Below are positions 18,055-26,458 of a DNA stretch of 64,000 nucleotides, one piece after another. The notes beneath the pieces were generated by a model. That model was not told where the DNA came from. It did no database searches and saw nothing but the letters and a program-made list of their open reading frames with translations. Every line of letters starts with the position of its first letter. Positions within the stretch are counted from its first letter, which is position 1. The translations under genes and the position numbers were made by a program. Source of the stretch: CAJWOS01 sp964502005 (lineage in GTDB: Bacteria; Myxococcota_A; UBA796; UBA2385); the NCBI GenBank assembly GCA_964502005.1, contig CAZCUX010000009.1, forward strand, positions 62,001 to 126,000, written 5' to 3'.

Positions 18055-20103
18055 GTTTCGTGGTGCAGCCTCGAAGAGTGGCTCTCCATCGATGTCTACA
18101 CCGATTTCGACCACCGCTGCTACAAAGGCGCCCAAGGGGTCTGTGAGCCACAACGGGCAGCCAGAGATGTGGCCGTGGGCGTCGCGGGTGGGCCAGCCGA
18201 GGGCGTCTTCTTCGGTGAACGCGGGGTGCCCGCACGACCGCTCGACCAAGCGTAGCCGCGCGGGTTCGCGCACGTGCCCCCGAAGCGCCAAGGCCACGCG
18301 CCCCATGGTCCACCGCGCGTTGACTTCGACCAAGGGCCACAAGCGCAAGCCTTCGGGCGTATCGTGAATCAGGGCATCGACGCCGATGGGGCCGGAATAG
18401 CCGTGGGCATGGAGGGCGGCGGCCACGGCGCGCAGGGTCTTTTGGGCCGTTCGGCGCATCCAGTCGGGGTCTTTGCCGTCTGCGAGGCAGAATCGCTGCA
18501 ACGCGCGGTCGAGGCCACGGTGGGCGGCCCCCACCCATGCCCCCCGAAACCGGCCATGGGCGTCGGTCTCAAAGCGCACCACGCCGCGGTCTACCACCCG
18601 TCCGTCGGGCAGAAGGTCGGCGTGAAAGGAAAAGTCGGCGACCCGCGCCAACCGGGGGCCAACCACCGCGCGCGCTTGTCGCTGAAACAAGCCCTGGAGC
18701 GCCCGTTGCTCGCTGGGGCCCAACGGGAGTTGCCGCAGCTCCACCCGCTCCCGCCCGGACGCCGACCACTCGCCCTTGACCAGCACCGTCGCGTACTGTT
18801 GGGTGAGCCATGGCGTCGCGACCGCGAGGGCCTCGTCCGCCGAAGCAACGACCACAGGCACCACCGAAGGGTCCGACCAACCCGCTTCGCCCTGGGACAG
18901 CAGCGCCCGCGCCAAGTCCGCCGCCCACACCTTTCCGCCGACATCGCCGCTGGGCACGGCAGAATCGAGGGATACGAGGCGAGCTTGGGCGGCGGCGGCG
19001 GACTGGGGGTCGAGGCCCCACGGGCGCGCCCGGCCCAAGGTACGACCCACAAGCTGCGCTTCGTCGGCGACCAACTGCACCATTGGCAGACCCGCCGCCG
19101 CCCGGTGCGCGAGGAAGCCCACGCGCGGCTCGTCGGGCACGAGCACGATGTCGCCTGCTGTGGCCAAGGTCGCGGGGAGCGCGGCGAGGTCGCGGGCCAG
19201 CCGCGCGACGGTCGCGGGGGCGGTATACGGGCCTTTGCGTGTGGACCTGTGATTTCGGATGGCTTCTGTCTCGGGGTTGAACCACCAGACATCGGCCGGT
19301 CGTCCGCGCGAGCCGCCCCAAACCTGCACCCGCGCGATGAAGTCGTCGGGCAAGCCCGCGCGGCGGCGGGCGTTGGCGTCGAAGACCGGGCCGGTGGCTC
19401 GTGCGGGGGTCATCGGTTCGGCGGTGTGGCGCAAGAAGACGTCCCAGAGGGTGTCTTCGTCGTTTTTCCAGCGGGTCGCCCAGCGAACGCCGTGGCGCAC
19501 ATGGCCGATTTCGTCGGCATAGACGACGTCGAGGAGGTCGGCGGTGGTGGTGTCCCCCGCGGAGCGCAAGCGGGTGGACCAATGGGCGGCGAAGTCGAGG
19601 TTGGCTTGCTCGAGCACGAGGCCCATCTGCACGACGAAGGTGAGGGGATTGTCGATGTCGCGGAGGGCGCGCCAGAAGAAGTCGCTGTGGGGCAGGTCGT
19701 GGGGGGCGACGCCGAGGTCCATCATTCGACGGACATAGAGGCTCAGGTGCCGCTGCTCATCGGCCATGATGTGGGCGAGGCCCCGGCGAAAGCGCGGGTC
19801 GGCGTCGGGGAAGCGCAGCAGCGCCAGGGCCATCAGCTCCAGCGCCTGAAGCTCGTGATTCGCCATGGCGTGCAAAAGCTGACCGCGAACGCCCGCAGAC
19901 GCGAGGCCGTGCGCCTTCGGGGGGGCGGTCGATGGGCCGTGCAGCGCGATGTCGGCGCTGCGACCGGGGGCAGGCGGAACCGCGATGGCTGGCCCGGGCG
20001 CGTCGTCGGCGAACGAATCCAAGGAGACGCACTTGTCGGTCCACAAGTCTTCGCCAAACAAGATTTGGTGGGCAAGGTCGCGGAGTTGGGGCGGGTGCGT
20101 CAT
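18052..20103 (-). CDS. Ferritin-like DUF455 domain fused to an ATP-grasp domain
   Basis: The protein is 683 aa. Residues ~70-255 match DUF455 ferritin-like proteins: MANHELQALELM, IMADEQRHLSLY, LVLEQANLD and YADEIGHVRHG supply the E/EXXH-type ligands of a di-iron site, and FDANARRRAGL is typical of the family's end. Residues ~300-660 look like an ATP-grasp fold: VLVKGEWSASG carries a nucleotide-contacting Lys, GPIGVDALIHD and PLVEVNARWTMGRVA carry the E..N metal/ATP site. The protein could pair an oxidation with ATP-dependent ligation, as in making a modified peptide or small metabolite (inference). No other biosynthetic genes are nearby. Its TGA lies in a TGAAT palindrome. Confidence 0.7.
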   Translation of the reverse strand: MTHPPQLRDLAHQILFGEDLWTDKCVSLDSFADDAPGPAIAVPPAPGRSADIALHGPSTAPPKAHGLASAGVRGQLLHAMANHELQALELMALALLRFPDADPRFRRGLAHIMADEQRHLSLYVRRMMDLGVAPHDLPHSDFFWRALRDIDNPLTFVVQMGLVLEQANLDFAAHWSTRLRSAGDTTTADLLDVVYADEIGHVRHGVRWATRWKNDEDTLWDVFLRHTAEPMTPARATGPVFDANARRRAGLPDDFIARVQVWGGSRGRPADVWWFNPETEAIRNHRSTRKGPYTAPATVARLARDLAALPATLATAGDIVLVPDEPRVGFLAHRAAAGLPMVQLVADEAQLVGRTLGRARPWGLDPQSAAAAQARLVSLDSAVPSGDVGGKVWAADLARALLSQGEAGWSDPSVVPVVVASADEALAVATPWLTQQYATVLVKGEWSASGRERVELRQLPLGPSEQRALQGLFQRQARAVVGPRLARVADFSFHADLLPDGRVVDRGVVRFETDAHGRFRGAWVGAAHRGLDRALQRFCLADGKDPDWMRRTAQKTLRAVAAALHAHGYSGPIGVDALIHDTPEGLRLWPLVEVNARWTMGRVALALRGHVREPARLRLVERSCGHPAFTEEDALGWPTRDAHGHISGCPLWLTDPLGAFVAAVVEIGVDIDGEPLFEAAPRN

Positions 20104-20220
20104 GGCGCCGTTTGCCGGGGGCAGAGGTGCAGGGGTGCTCCTTATCGTGTGGGTTCGTGGGTGCCGGTCGGGAATCGCGCAAACCCAAGGATATTCGGTG
20201 CGGTGTGGGCGAGATCAAGA

Positions 20221-20240
20221 CTGAATGAGGCTTCATTCAG
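20221..20240. repeat. TGAAT-type palindromic repeat (8-bp stem)
   Basis: CTGAATGA, then GGCT, then TCATTCAG: a perfect 8-bp stem with a 4-nt loop. It is the only clear copy in a divergent (5'-5') region, between the DUF455 fusion and the kinase gene, where it could act as an operator. Confidence 0.65.
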
Positions 20241-20350
20241 TGGTTTGCGGCGAAACAGGGGGGTCGACGGGGGGTGGGCGGCACGGCGAAATCGAGTACA
20301 CTCGGGGCTGGGTGGTTTCGCGTGCAGGCGGAGCGAGGAGCAAACACACG

Positions 20351-23197
20351 ATGGCCGATGGATTCGACGAAGGCTCGAGTCTCGGAGCGTGGTCCGAAGG
20401 CGATTGGGGTGAAACCAGTCCGCCGTTGGAGCCACCGCGGCCGTCGACGGCCACCGCGTACCAGCTCGGGGCCATCCTCGGGCGCGGCGGAATGGGCGTG
20501 GTGTATGCGGCCCGTGACCCCGCCCTCGGGCGCGACCTGGCCCTCAAGACCCTGCCGGCGGGAACGGTCGGTAGCCGTGTCGCAGCGGCGCGGTTGGCGC
20601 GGGAAGCGGCCCTCACGTCGCGGCTCGACCATCCGAACATCATCGCGGTGTTAGACCACGGCGTCTTGCCCGATGGACGGCCCTTTTACGGTATGCCCTT
20701 GGTGCGTGGCTCGTCCCTTCGAAACGCCCTTGACCGGCCGAGCGACCTGCGGAGCGCCGGGGACCAGGCGCGGTTGTTGCGTGCCTTGCTCGCCGTCGCG
20801 GAGGGTGTTGCGGCGGCCCACGATGCAGGTGTTGTTCACCGCGACTTGAAGCCAGAGAACGTGCTCTTGGGGGAACGTGGCGAGGTCCGCATCATCGACT
20901 GGGGCCTCGCGACGCCGGTTCCGGCCGCGGAAGGCCGCTGGCCGGGGCTCCCCCCGTTGCACACGAGCGGAATGGTGGGCACGCGGCGGTATATGTCTCC
21001 GGAGCAAGCCGCAGGCGCCGCCCCGGACCCCACCCACGATGTCTGGAGCCTCGGCCGCATTCTCGAAGAGGTCGCGGGCATCGGCGCGCCGGCGGAGCTG
21101 TCGGCGGTCGTTGCCCGCGCGACGGCCAGCCAAGGGCGGTATCCCGACGCCGGTGCGCTGGCGGAGGACCTCCTCGCGTGGTTCGAGGGTCGTCGCGTGG
21201 CCGCCCATGCGTACTCGCCCACCGAGCTGCTGGCCCGCACCTTGCGCGCGTGGCGGGGTCCGCTGACCGTCGGGGCCGTCGCAACGGTGGTTCTCGTGGG
21301 CGTCGTCGTTTGGGGGTGGACCGAGACCCGTGCGTCGTTGGCGCGGGCCTTGGTCGCCGAGCAGCAAACGTCCGAGGCGCTCGCCGACGTGCAGCTCGAC
21401 CAAGCCCAAGCTGCGGCGATTGACGGTGACCGACGGGCTGCGGAGCTGGCGGCGGCCGATGTGCTGCGTCGTCGTGAAGACCCGGTAGCACGGGGCGTTT
21501 TGGCTGCGTTCTCCCGTGCGGGTCGCCCGCGCTTGCAACGCGACGCCGTGGCACCCGGGTGCGCTTGGGCGGTGTTTGTGCCCCAAAGCACCGACCTCAT
21601 CTGCGGTTCGGGCAGCCAAGTCTCGCGGATTTCGGAGTCGGGGCTTGGCTGGGTGGTCGACGGCGTGTGGGCCGGGGCGCGAATGCAGGGCCAGGCGATT
21701 GTGGTGTGGACCCAGGACGGCGAGGTCGGGCGACTTGACCTCGCTTCGGGCGCCGAGGTCCAGCGGCTTCCGCGCGAAATGGGCGACTGGGAGCCGCTGG
21801 TGCCGCCGCGGCGCTTGCGCTGGACGGGCGGCGAGCTGCCTGCGAGTGGTTGCCACGGGAGCCTGCAAGTCGCCATCGACGACGGCGGGGAAGCGGTCGG
21901 AATGTGTGAGGACGGCGTGTTGGTCGTGGCGCGGCCGGGCGACGAAGAAGCACGCCGGGTGCCGACCGAGGCCATTCAAGAACACGTCGCGACGGCACTT
22001 TCGCGCCTTCCTGATGGCACCGTAGTCGTGGGCACGGTGCGCGGGCGCTTGTTGCACATCGACCCCCACTCGGGCGCCACCTTGGCGCGGGTGGATACGC
22101 GCTTGGGCGCGGTTTGGCAGCTCACGGCCTCCCCGGATGGTCGGCACATTCTCGTGAGCGGCGCGGTGGGTGGCGTCGGCGTTTGGCGACGGGACCGCGA
22201 AGGGCTGGTCACCGAGCTTCCCGCTTCGCGAAACCGGGCGGTGGGCTTTGTCGATGACCACCTTGTTGCCGTTTATGACGACCGAATCCGCGTGTGGGAG
22301 ATTCCCGCCGGACGGGTCGCGTTGCACAACGTAGGGGTCGGCCTGGGCGGGCTCGCGGCCTCTGCGGACGGAGGACGGCTCGCGGTGGTCGGCGGTGGCG
22401 GTACGGTGCGGGTGGTGGATGTCTGGACGGGCCTTGTGGAGCGGTACTCCTTCGGCACCCGCGTGGTCAAGGCTGCGGCATTTGGGGCGAGCGGCCTCTT
22501 GGTCGCGGGAATGGATGGGCCCAAAGCGGGCCACTGGAGCGGAGAAACGTGGTCGTCGTGGAGCGGAGCGCGTCCTTTGCGGCGTTTGACGGAGCGGCCC
22601 GACGGGCTTGTCGTTGGCATCGATATGGACCACGGCCTCGTATTGTGGAGCGACCCCGGCTCGCCGCCGGTGCGGGTGGGCGAAGAGCGCACGTTCGTCG
22701 ACCTCGACCGCGATGGAAATGAAGTCGCGGCGCTCGCGCTCGACGGGCAAGCGATGGTGCTCGATGGGACGACCCTCCGACCGATTGCTGCACCCGAAGG
22801 CGCGCGCTCTTTGGCCCACCGGGGCGAATGGTGGGCATGGGGCACCGAGCATAGCGTCGTGGTGTTTGGTCCGGGCGGCCGTTGGTCGCTTCCGGTCCCC
22901 GAAACCATCGTGCTCGATGTCGCCCTCTCGCCCAATCGTCGGCGGGTGGCCGCCGCGGGCTTGGATGGTCGTGTGTTCGTGTGGTCCCTCGCACCCGATG
23001 CGCCCCGCGCAGGCGTGCTGGTCGGACACAAAGAGCGGGTCGCGTCTATCGGGTTCTTGGCCGACGGTGACCTCGCGAGTGTCGGCTGGGACGGGCAAGT
23101 CCGTGTGTGGGGCCTTGATGTGCTCGACCGCGACCGCCATGCGCTGGTCGACGAGATTGTGTCCAATTGGAGCCCCGAGGGGGCGGAGAGAAGGTAA
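20351..23197 (+). CDS. Ser/Thr protein kinase with C-terminal beta-propeller
   Basis: The protein is 948 aa. The kinase domain spans residues ~38-285: Gly loop GRGGMG (44-49), catalytic Lys66, HRDLKPEN (163-170), DWG in place of DFG (183-185) and MSPEQA. One transmembrane helix follows (~304-324). A ~600-residue extracytoplasmic region is rich in WD40/propeller-like strands (GGVGVWRRDREG, GGTVRVVDVWTG, LDGRVFVWSLAPD, WDGQVRVWGLDV). The propeller probably senses or scaffolds something outside the cytoplasm and controls kinase activity. Downstream lies an FHA-winged-helix protein 2 nt after the stop, so the likely output is phospho-Thr recognition and transcription control. ATG 20351 has GAGGAG 10 nt upstream. 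Confidence 0.9.
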   Translation: MADGFDEGSSLGAWSEGDWGETSPPLEPPRPSTATAYQLGAILGRGGMGVVYAARDPALGRDLALKTLPAGTVGSRVAAARLAREAALTSRLDHPNIIAVLDHGVLPDGRPFYGMPLVRGSSLRNALDRPSDLRSAGDQARLLRALLAVAEGVAAAHDAGVVHRDLKPENVLLGERGEVRIIDWGLATPVPAAEGRWPGLPPLHTSGMVGTRRYMSPEQAAGAAPDPTHDVWSLGRILEEVAGIGAPAELSAVVARATASQGRYPDAGALAEDLLAWFEGRRVAAHAYSPTELLARTLRAWRGPLTVGAVATVVLVGVVVWGWTETRASLARALVAEQQTSEALADVQLDQAQAAAIDGDRRAAELAAADVLRRREDPVARGVLAAFSRAGRPRLQRDAVAPGCAWAVFVPQSTDLICGSGSQVSRISESGLGWVVDGVWAGARMQGQAIVVWTQDGEVGRLDLASGAEVQRLPREMGDWEPLVPPRRLRWTGGELPASGCHGSLQVAIDDGGEAVGMCEDGVLVVARPGDEEARRVPTEAIQEHVATALSRLPDGTVVVGTVRGRLLHIDPHSGATLARVDTRLGAVWQLTASPDGRHILVSGAVGGVGVWRRDREGLVTELPASRNRAVGFVDDHLVAVYDDRIRVWEIPAGRVALHNVGVGLGGLAASADGGRLAVVGGGGTVRVVDVWTGLVERYSFGTRVVKAAAFGASGLLVAGMDGPKAGHWSGETWSSWSGARPLRRLTERPDGLVVGIDMDHGLVLWSDPGSPPVRVGEERTFVDLDRDGNEVAALALDGQAMVLDGTTLRPIAAPEGARSLAHRGEWWAWGTEHSVVVFGPGGRWSLPVPETIVLDVALSPNRRRVAAAGLDGRVFVWSLAPDAPRAGVLVGHKERVASIGFLADGDLASVGWDGQVRVWGLDVLDRDRHALVDEIVSNWSPEGAERR

Positions 23198-23199
23198 GC

Positions 23200-24087
23200 A
23201 TGCAGGCATCAGTGCGGGTTCGCGTGGGAGACCACGTCGAGACCTTGATGGTGGGCGACCTCGTCGGGCGCGCGTGGACCGCCGCCTTGCGTATTGACGA
23301 CCCGCGGGTGTCGGAGGCCCACGCGCTGCTCAGTCTGCGCGGAGAGAGCCTTTGGCTGCTGGCGTTGCGCCGTCGAATGTTGGTGGGCAACCGCTCGGTG
23401 GAGGCCGTGGAGCTGGTGCCGGGCCTCGAAGTTCGCTTTACCCCCGACCACTCCGTCGTGGTCGAGTCCGTGCAGCTCCCCGAAACGGTGCTCGGGCTCG
23501 AAGGTCCCGGCCTTCCGCGCCAAGTGCTGCCCGGGACGTGTGCGCTGCAATTCGACCCCCACCCGCGCTTGGCCCCTGGCTCGTTGGCGGGTGCCGCGGC
23601 GTGGTTTTGGCGCACCGACGAATCGTGGCGCTTTCGGTTGGGGACAGGCGCCGCCCGGACCTTGTCGCCGGGAGACACCTTTGCGGTGGATGGATTTACG
23701 TACCGAGCGGTACGTATTCCCATCGCGACCGCTGGGCAGTCGCACACCCGCGCGGGCGATGGCCCCATCCGCCTTGTCGCGACGTGGGATACGGTCCACA
23801 TTCATCGTGCCGATGGCGAAGTGGTGGTATTGGCGGGGCAAATGGCCCGCTTGGTCGCAGAGCTTGTGAGCGTCCGGCAGCCGTTGCCTTGGGAAGACCT
23901 CGCCCGCCCCCACTGGCCCGACGCCGAAGACCGCGATGCGCTTCGCCGACGCTGGGACCGGCTCCTGGCGCGTATTCGCGAGCGTTTGCGCGCGGGCGGC
24001 ATTCGTCCCGACTTGGTCTCGTCCACCCGCATTGGATTGGTAGAGCTCGTGCTTCACCAGGGCGATGTCGTTGAGGACCGTAGTTAG
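23200..24087 (+). CDS. FHA domain-winged-helix regulator
   Basis: The protein is 295 aa. The N-terminal FHA domain (residues ~5-85: GDLVGRAWTAALRIDD, RVSEAHALLSLRG, MLVGNRSV) is predicted to bind phosphothreonine peptides. The C-terminal third (EVVVLAGQMARLVAELV, ALRRRWDRLLARIRERLRAGG) resembles an OmpR/BTAD-type winged helix that binds DNA. It follows the kinase gene by 2 nt with its own ribosome binding site (GGAGAGAAGG) and is almost certainly its partner. A second protein with the same architecture lies at 42.6-43.6 kb. Target genes are unknown. Confidence 0.75.
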   Translation: MQASVRVRVGDHVETLMVGDLVGRAWTAALRIDDPRVSEAHALLSLRGESLWLLALRRRMLVGNRSVEAVELVPGLEVRFTPDHSVVVESVQLPETVLGLEGPGLPRQVLPGTCALQFDPHPRLAPGSLAGAAAWFWRTDESWRFRLGTGAARTLSPGDTFAVDGFTYRAVRIPIATAGQSHTRAGDGPIRLVATWDTVHIHRADGEVVVLAGQMARLVAELVSVRQPLPWEDLARPHWPDAEDRDALRRRWDRLLARIRERLRAGGIRPDLVSSTRIGLVELVLHQGDVVEDRS

Positions 24088-24508
24088 GAAAAAGGTGCGG
24101 AAATACAGAACCGATTTGGGGTTGTATGTGGGTGCGGGTTGGTGCGCTTGTAGCTTTACAAAATAGCCATAATCACTTTGTTATGGTGCTGCGGCTGTCG
24201 CGTGTGGTGTCCGCCATCGATGGCTTGATAAGGGCTTGATAGTTTGGCGCATCGCTGGGTGGGTCGCGGTCCCATCCGAGGATGTCAGCGCGTGTCAGGT
24301 GAAGGTCGCGCGCAAATCGTTCACATTGGGAGAGTGCTCCCGTGTGGGTCGACCGACGAACGGCGTGGTCTTTCGATGGTCGTCCTGCGTTGTGGCCAAT
24401 TGTCCAATACATCACTCTGTTGTGTTGGGTTGTGTGCTCGTTGTCTGCCGAAATGGGGGACCAACTCCGTATAGGGGGTTGGTGTTCCGCGTAGAAAAGG
24501 ACTCATTG
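24088..24508. other. Intergenic region with inverted and direct repeats
   Basis: The region is 421 bp without a convincing gene and is more AT-rich than its surroundings. It holds CCATAA (24167-24172) pairing with TTATGG (24181-24186), the palindrome GCCATCGATGGC (24213-24224), and a 9-bp direct repeat GGCTTGATA at 24222 and 24233. These could be regulator sites or promoter elements for the downstream three-gene group. I see no strong sigma-70 pair. Confidence 0.5.
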
Positions 24509-24901
24509 ATGCGCGTTTTCGAGCAAGAATCCTCTCGAACGTCCCGGCCGGTGGTGTGGGTCTATGCCATGGGTGCGTTTGGCGTGTACGGGGGTTGGGC
24601 GGCGGCGGTCAATCAATTTGCCGGACCCCACGCCGCGATTACGGCAGGCGTCGTGCAAGGCTCCGTGTCGATGGTGTCCACCGTCGTCTTGTCCCTCCTC
24701 ATTGCGGCGACAGCGCAGCGGCTACCCGCGGTTCCGGGCCGCGCCATTTTGGCGGGCGTGATCCCCCAATGCGGTATGTTGGCCATCGCGTGCGGGGCGC
24801 ATTGGGTCAGCGGCACGCCGGACATCGTGTCGGCGGTTTTTCCGTCGATGGTCATCGGGATGTCGTTCTCGATTTTCTATTCTCTCCGACATGTTGCTTA
24901 G
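24509..24901 (+). CDS. Small integral membrane protein
   Basis: The protein is 130 aa with four predicted membrane helices (VVWVYAMGAFGVYGGWAAA, VVQGSVSMVSTVVLSLLIA, GRAILAGVIPQCGMLAIAC, VFPSMVIGMSFSIFYSL). I do not recognise the family. AAAGGA lies 7 nt upstream of ATG 24509. The next gene starts 46 nt downstream on the same strand, so they may form an operon. Confidence 0.7.
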   Translation: MRVFEQESSRTSRPVVWVYAMGAFGVYGGWAAAVNQFAGPHAAITAGVVQGSVSMVSTVVLSLLIAATAQRLPAVPGRAILAGVIPQCGMLAIACGAHWVSGTPDIVSAVFPSMVIGMSFSIFYSLRHVA

Positions 24902-24947
24902 TTTGCCTTCCTGTTGTTGTGTTCCAATCGAAGCGGAGGGAACGAAG

Positions 24948-25631
24948 ATGCTGTCCTTTTTGTTTGGACCGCCATTGGTGCAGCGCTTGCGAACCCACGG
25001 AAGACTCGGGGCGGCGCGCGAACGGGTAGAAGCGGCCCTCGCGCGGGAGCCGGGCGACCCGCACTTGTTGGCCCTGTACGCCGAGCTTTGCTTGCAAGCG
25101 GGGGACGCCCCCACCGCGCTGCGGGTGTGGCTCGACCTCGCCGCGATGTATGCCGAGCGCGGCTTTGGCGGACGGGCCTTGCAATTGCTCGACCAAGCCC
25201 GCCGGGTCGACCCCCGCGCCGATGTGCCGGGATGGTGCGATGACCGCTTGCGCGTGGTGGCGGCGCTTGACGGGCTCGCGGCCTTGCCTTGGGCCGAACC
25301 CCGCGGGCGCGCGATGTTGCTCTATTGCCTCTCCCATCGGCCGCTGTTGGTCGCCCAAGCGGGCGCGCAGGTTGGGGGGCTGCTGCACGCCCGGCAGACG
25401 GTGCTTGTGGTGTCGGGTCGGTTGTGTTGGAGCGGTCCGCCGGCAACGTTGGTGGTCGACACGGACGCCCAAGGGCCTGCGCGGGTTGGGCCGTGGTCAG
25501 GCCAGCAGAGGGTATACGCGGAAACACGGGTCTTGGGCGTCTGGCTCGACCCCATCGACGATGCCGTCTGGATGGGCGAAAACGAGGCCCCGGCGTCGTG
25601 TGCCCCCCTTGCACACCGGGAGAGCGCATGA
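24948..25631 (+). CDS. TPR-like protein of unknown function
   Basis: The protein is 227 aa. Residues ~10-90 have helix-turn-helix repeats typical of TPR domains (AARERVEAALAREPGDPH, LLALYAELCLQAGDAPTALR, GGRALQLLDQARRVDPRAD), suggesting a protein-interaction role. The C-terminal ~90 residues are beta-rich (QTVLVVSGRLCW, PATLVVDTDAQGPARVG) and slightly recall a cyclic-nucleotide or FHA-like sandwich, but no motif is clear. The start has GGAGGG upstream. Its TGA overlaps the next gene's ATG (ATGA), so the two are translationally coupled and may act together. Confidence 0.65.
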   Translation: MLSFLFGPPLVQRLRTHGRLGAARERVEAALAREPGDPHLLALYAELCLQAGDAPTALRVWLDLAAMYAERGFGGRALQLLDQARRVDPRADVPGWCDDRLRVVAALDGLAALPWAEPRGRAMLLYCLSHRPLLVAQAGAQVGGLLHARQTVLVVSGRLCWSGPPATLVVDTDAQGPARVGPWSGQQRVYAETRVLGVWLDPIDDAVWMGENEAPASCAPLAHRESA

Positions 25632-26410
25632 CGTTTCCGTTTTGGGCCCCGGGCGTGGTAGGTCGGCCCGTCGCTGTGCGCGACTTGACCGTATCCGAGC
25701 GCGAGGACCTGTTTGAGATTGCGGACCGGTACTCCGCGCGGCACGCCCACGCGTTTCAGGCTGCCCTCGACCGCAACAAAGACCTCGTGTTGCTGTATGC
25801 GGGCGACACGGGACATCTCGTCGGTTTTGTGGCGCTGTCGGTCGTGCCGGTGAATAGGTCGGGGGGCGTAGAAACCGTCATTTATACGCATTGGGCGATG
25901 TTTTCGCCCGCTTGGCGAGGACGAAATCTCGTGGCCTGGGTGGGTGCGTGGGCGTTCTTGCGCGAAAAGTGGCGAGCACCCCTTCGGCCTGTCTATTGGA
26001 TGTTTACGGCGTCTACGATTGGCTCTTATTTGGTGATGGCACGCAACTTACCGCATAGTGGGCCGCGCTACGATGCGCCCCTCTCCGACGACGACCGCGC
26101 CCGCATCGACCAGGTATTCGCGGCCCTGGGCACCCGTTGGGATTGCCAAGCCGGTGTGGTGCGTCGGTTTGGTGTGTCGTCCTATCGAGAAGGGCGCGCC
26201 GTGGATACTTCTGCCGCAGACCCCCATGTTGCGTTCTTCGCCCGCGCCAATCCGGGGCAAAGCGAGGGCGATACGTTGGCGTGTATTGCGCCTCTGCACC
26301 GCGCAAACTGGTGGGCCATTGGGGTGCGCGCGGTGTCACGCGGTATCCGTCGGTGGGTCAAATCGGGGACGGCCCAAACGCGCGCAACAACGGGTATTGT
26401 CACGGATTGA
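25628..26410 (+). CDS. Possible GNAT-fold protein, function unknown
   Basis: The protein is 260 aa. The segment VETVIYTHWAMFSPAWRGRNLVAWVGAWAF resembles the acetyl-CoA-binding beta4-alpha3 part of GNAT acyltransferases (R-G-x-N/G), and FVALSVVPV before it fits a beta strand. The match is weak, so the call is tentative. The last helix (HRANWWAIGVRAVSRGIRRW) is amphipathic. It is coupled by ATGA overlap to the TPR-like gene and converges on the WD40-like gene, with the 13-bp palindrome array between. Confidence 0.45.
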   Translation: MTFPFWAPGVVGRPVAVRDLTVSEREDLFEIADRYSARHAHAFQAALDRNKDLVLLYAGDTGHLVGFVALSVVPVNRSGGVETVIYTHWAMFSPAWRGRNLVAWVGAWAFLREKWRAPLRPVYWMFTASTIGSYLVMARNLPHSGPRYDAPLSDDDRARIDQVFAALGTRWDCQAGVVRRFGVSSYREGRAVDTSAADPHVAFFARANPGQSEGDTLACIAPLHRANWWAIGVRAVSRGIRRWVKSGTAQTRATTGIVTD

Positions 26411-26420
26411 CCCTCTTCAT

Positions 26421-26458
26421 TGAACACGTTCATTGAACGCATTCATTGAACGTGTTCA
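26421..26458. repeat. 13-bp tandem palindrome array (TGAAC type)
   Basis: Three contiguous copies with 13-bp period: TGAACACGTTCA, TGAACGCATTCA and TGAACGTGTTCA, followed by TTTT. The first and third are perfect palindromes. The 3' end of the WD40-like gene reads into the array and stops there. Related to the TGAAT family by shape and position. Confidence 0.75.

Noticed and set aside
18052..24087. A natural-product biosynthetic cluster around the DUF455/ATP-grasp fusion
   Set aside because: No peptide synthetase, precursor peptide, transporter or other ligase is close by; neighbours are signalling genes.
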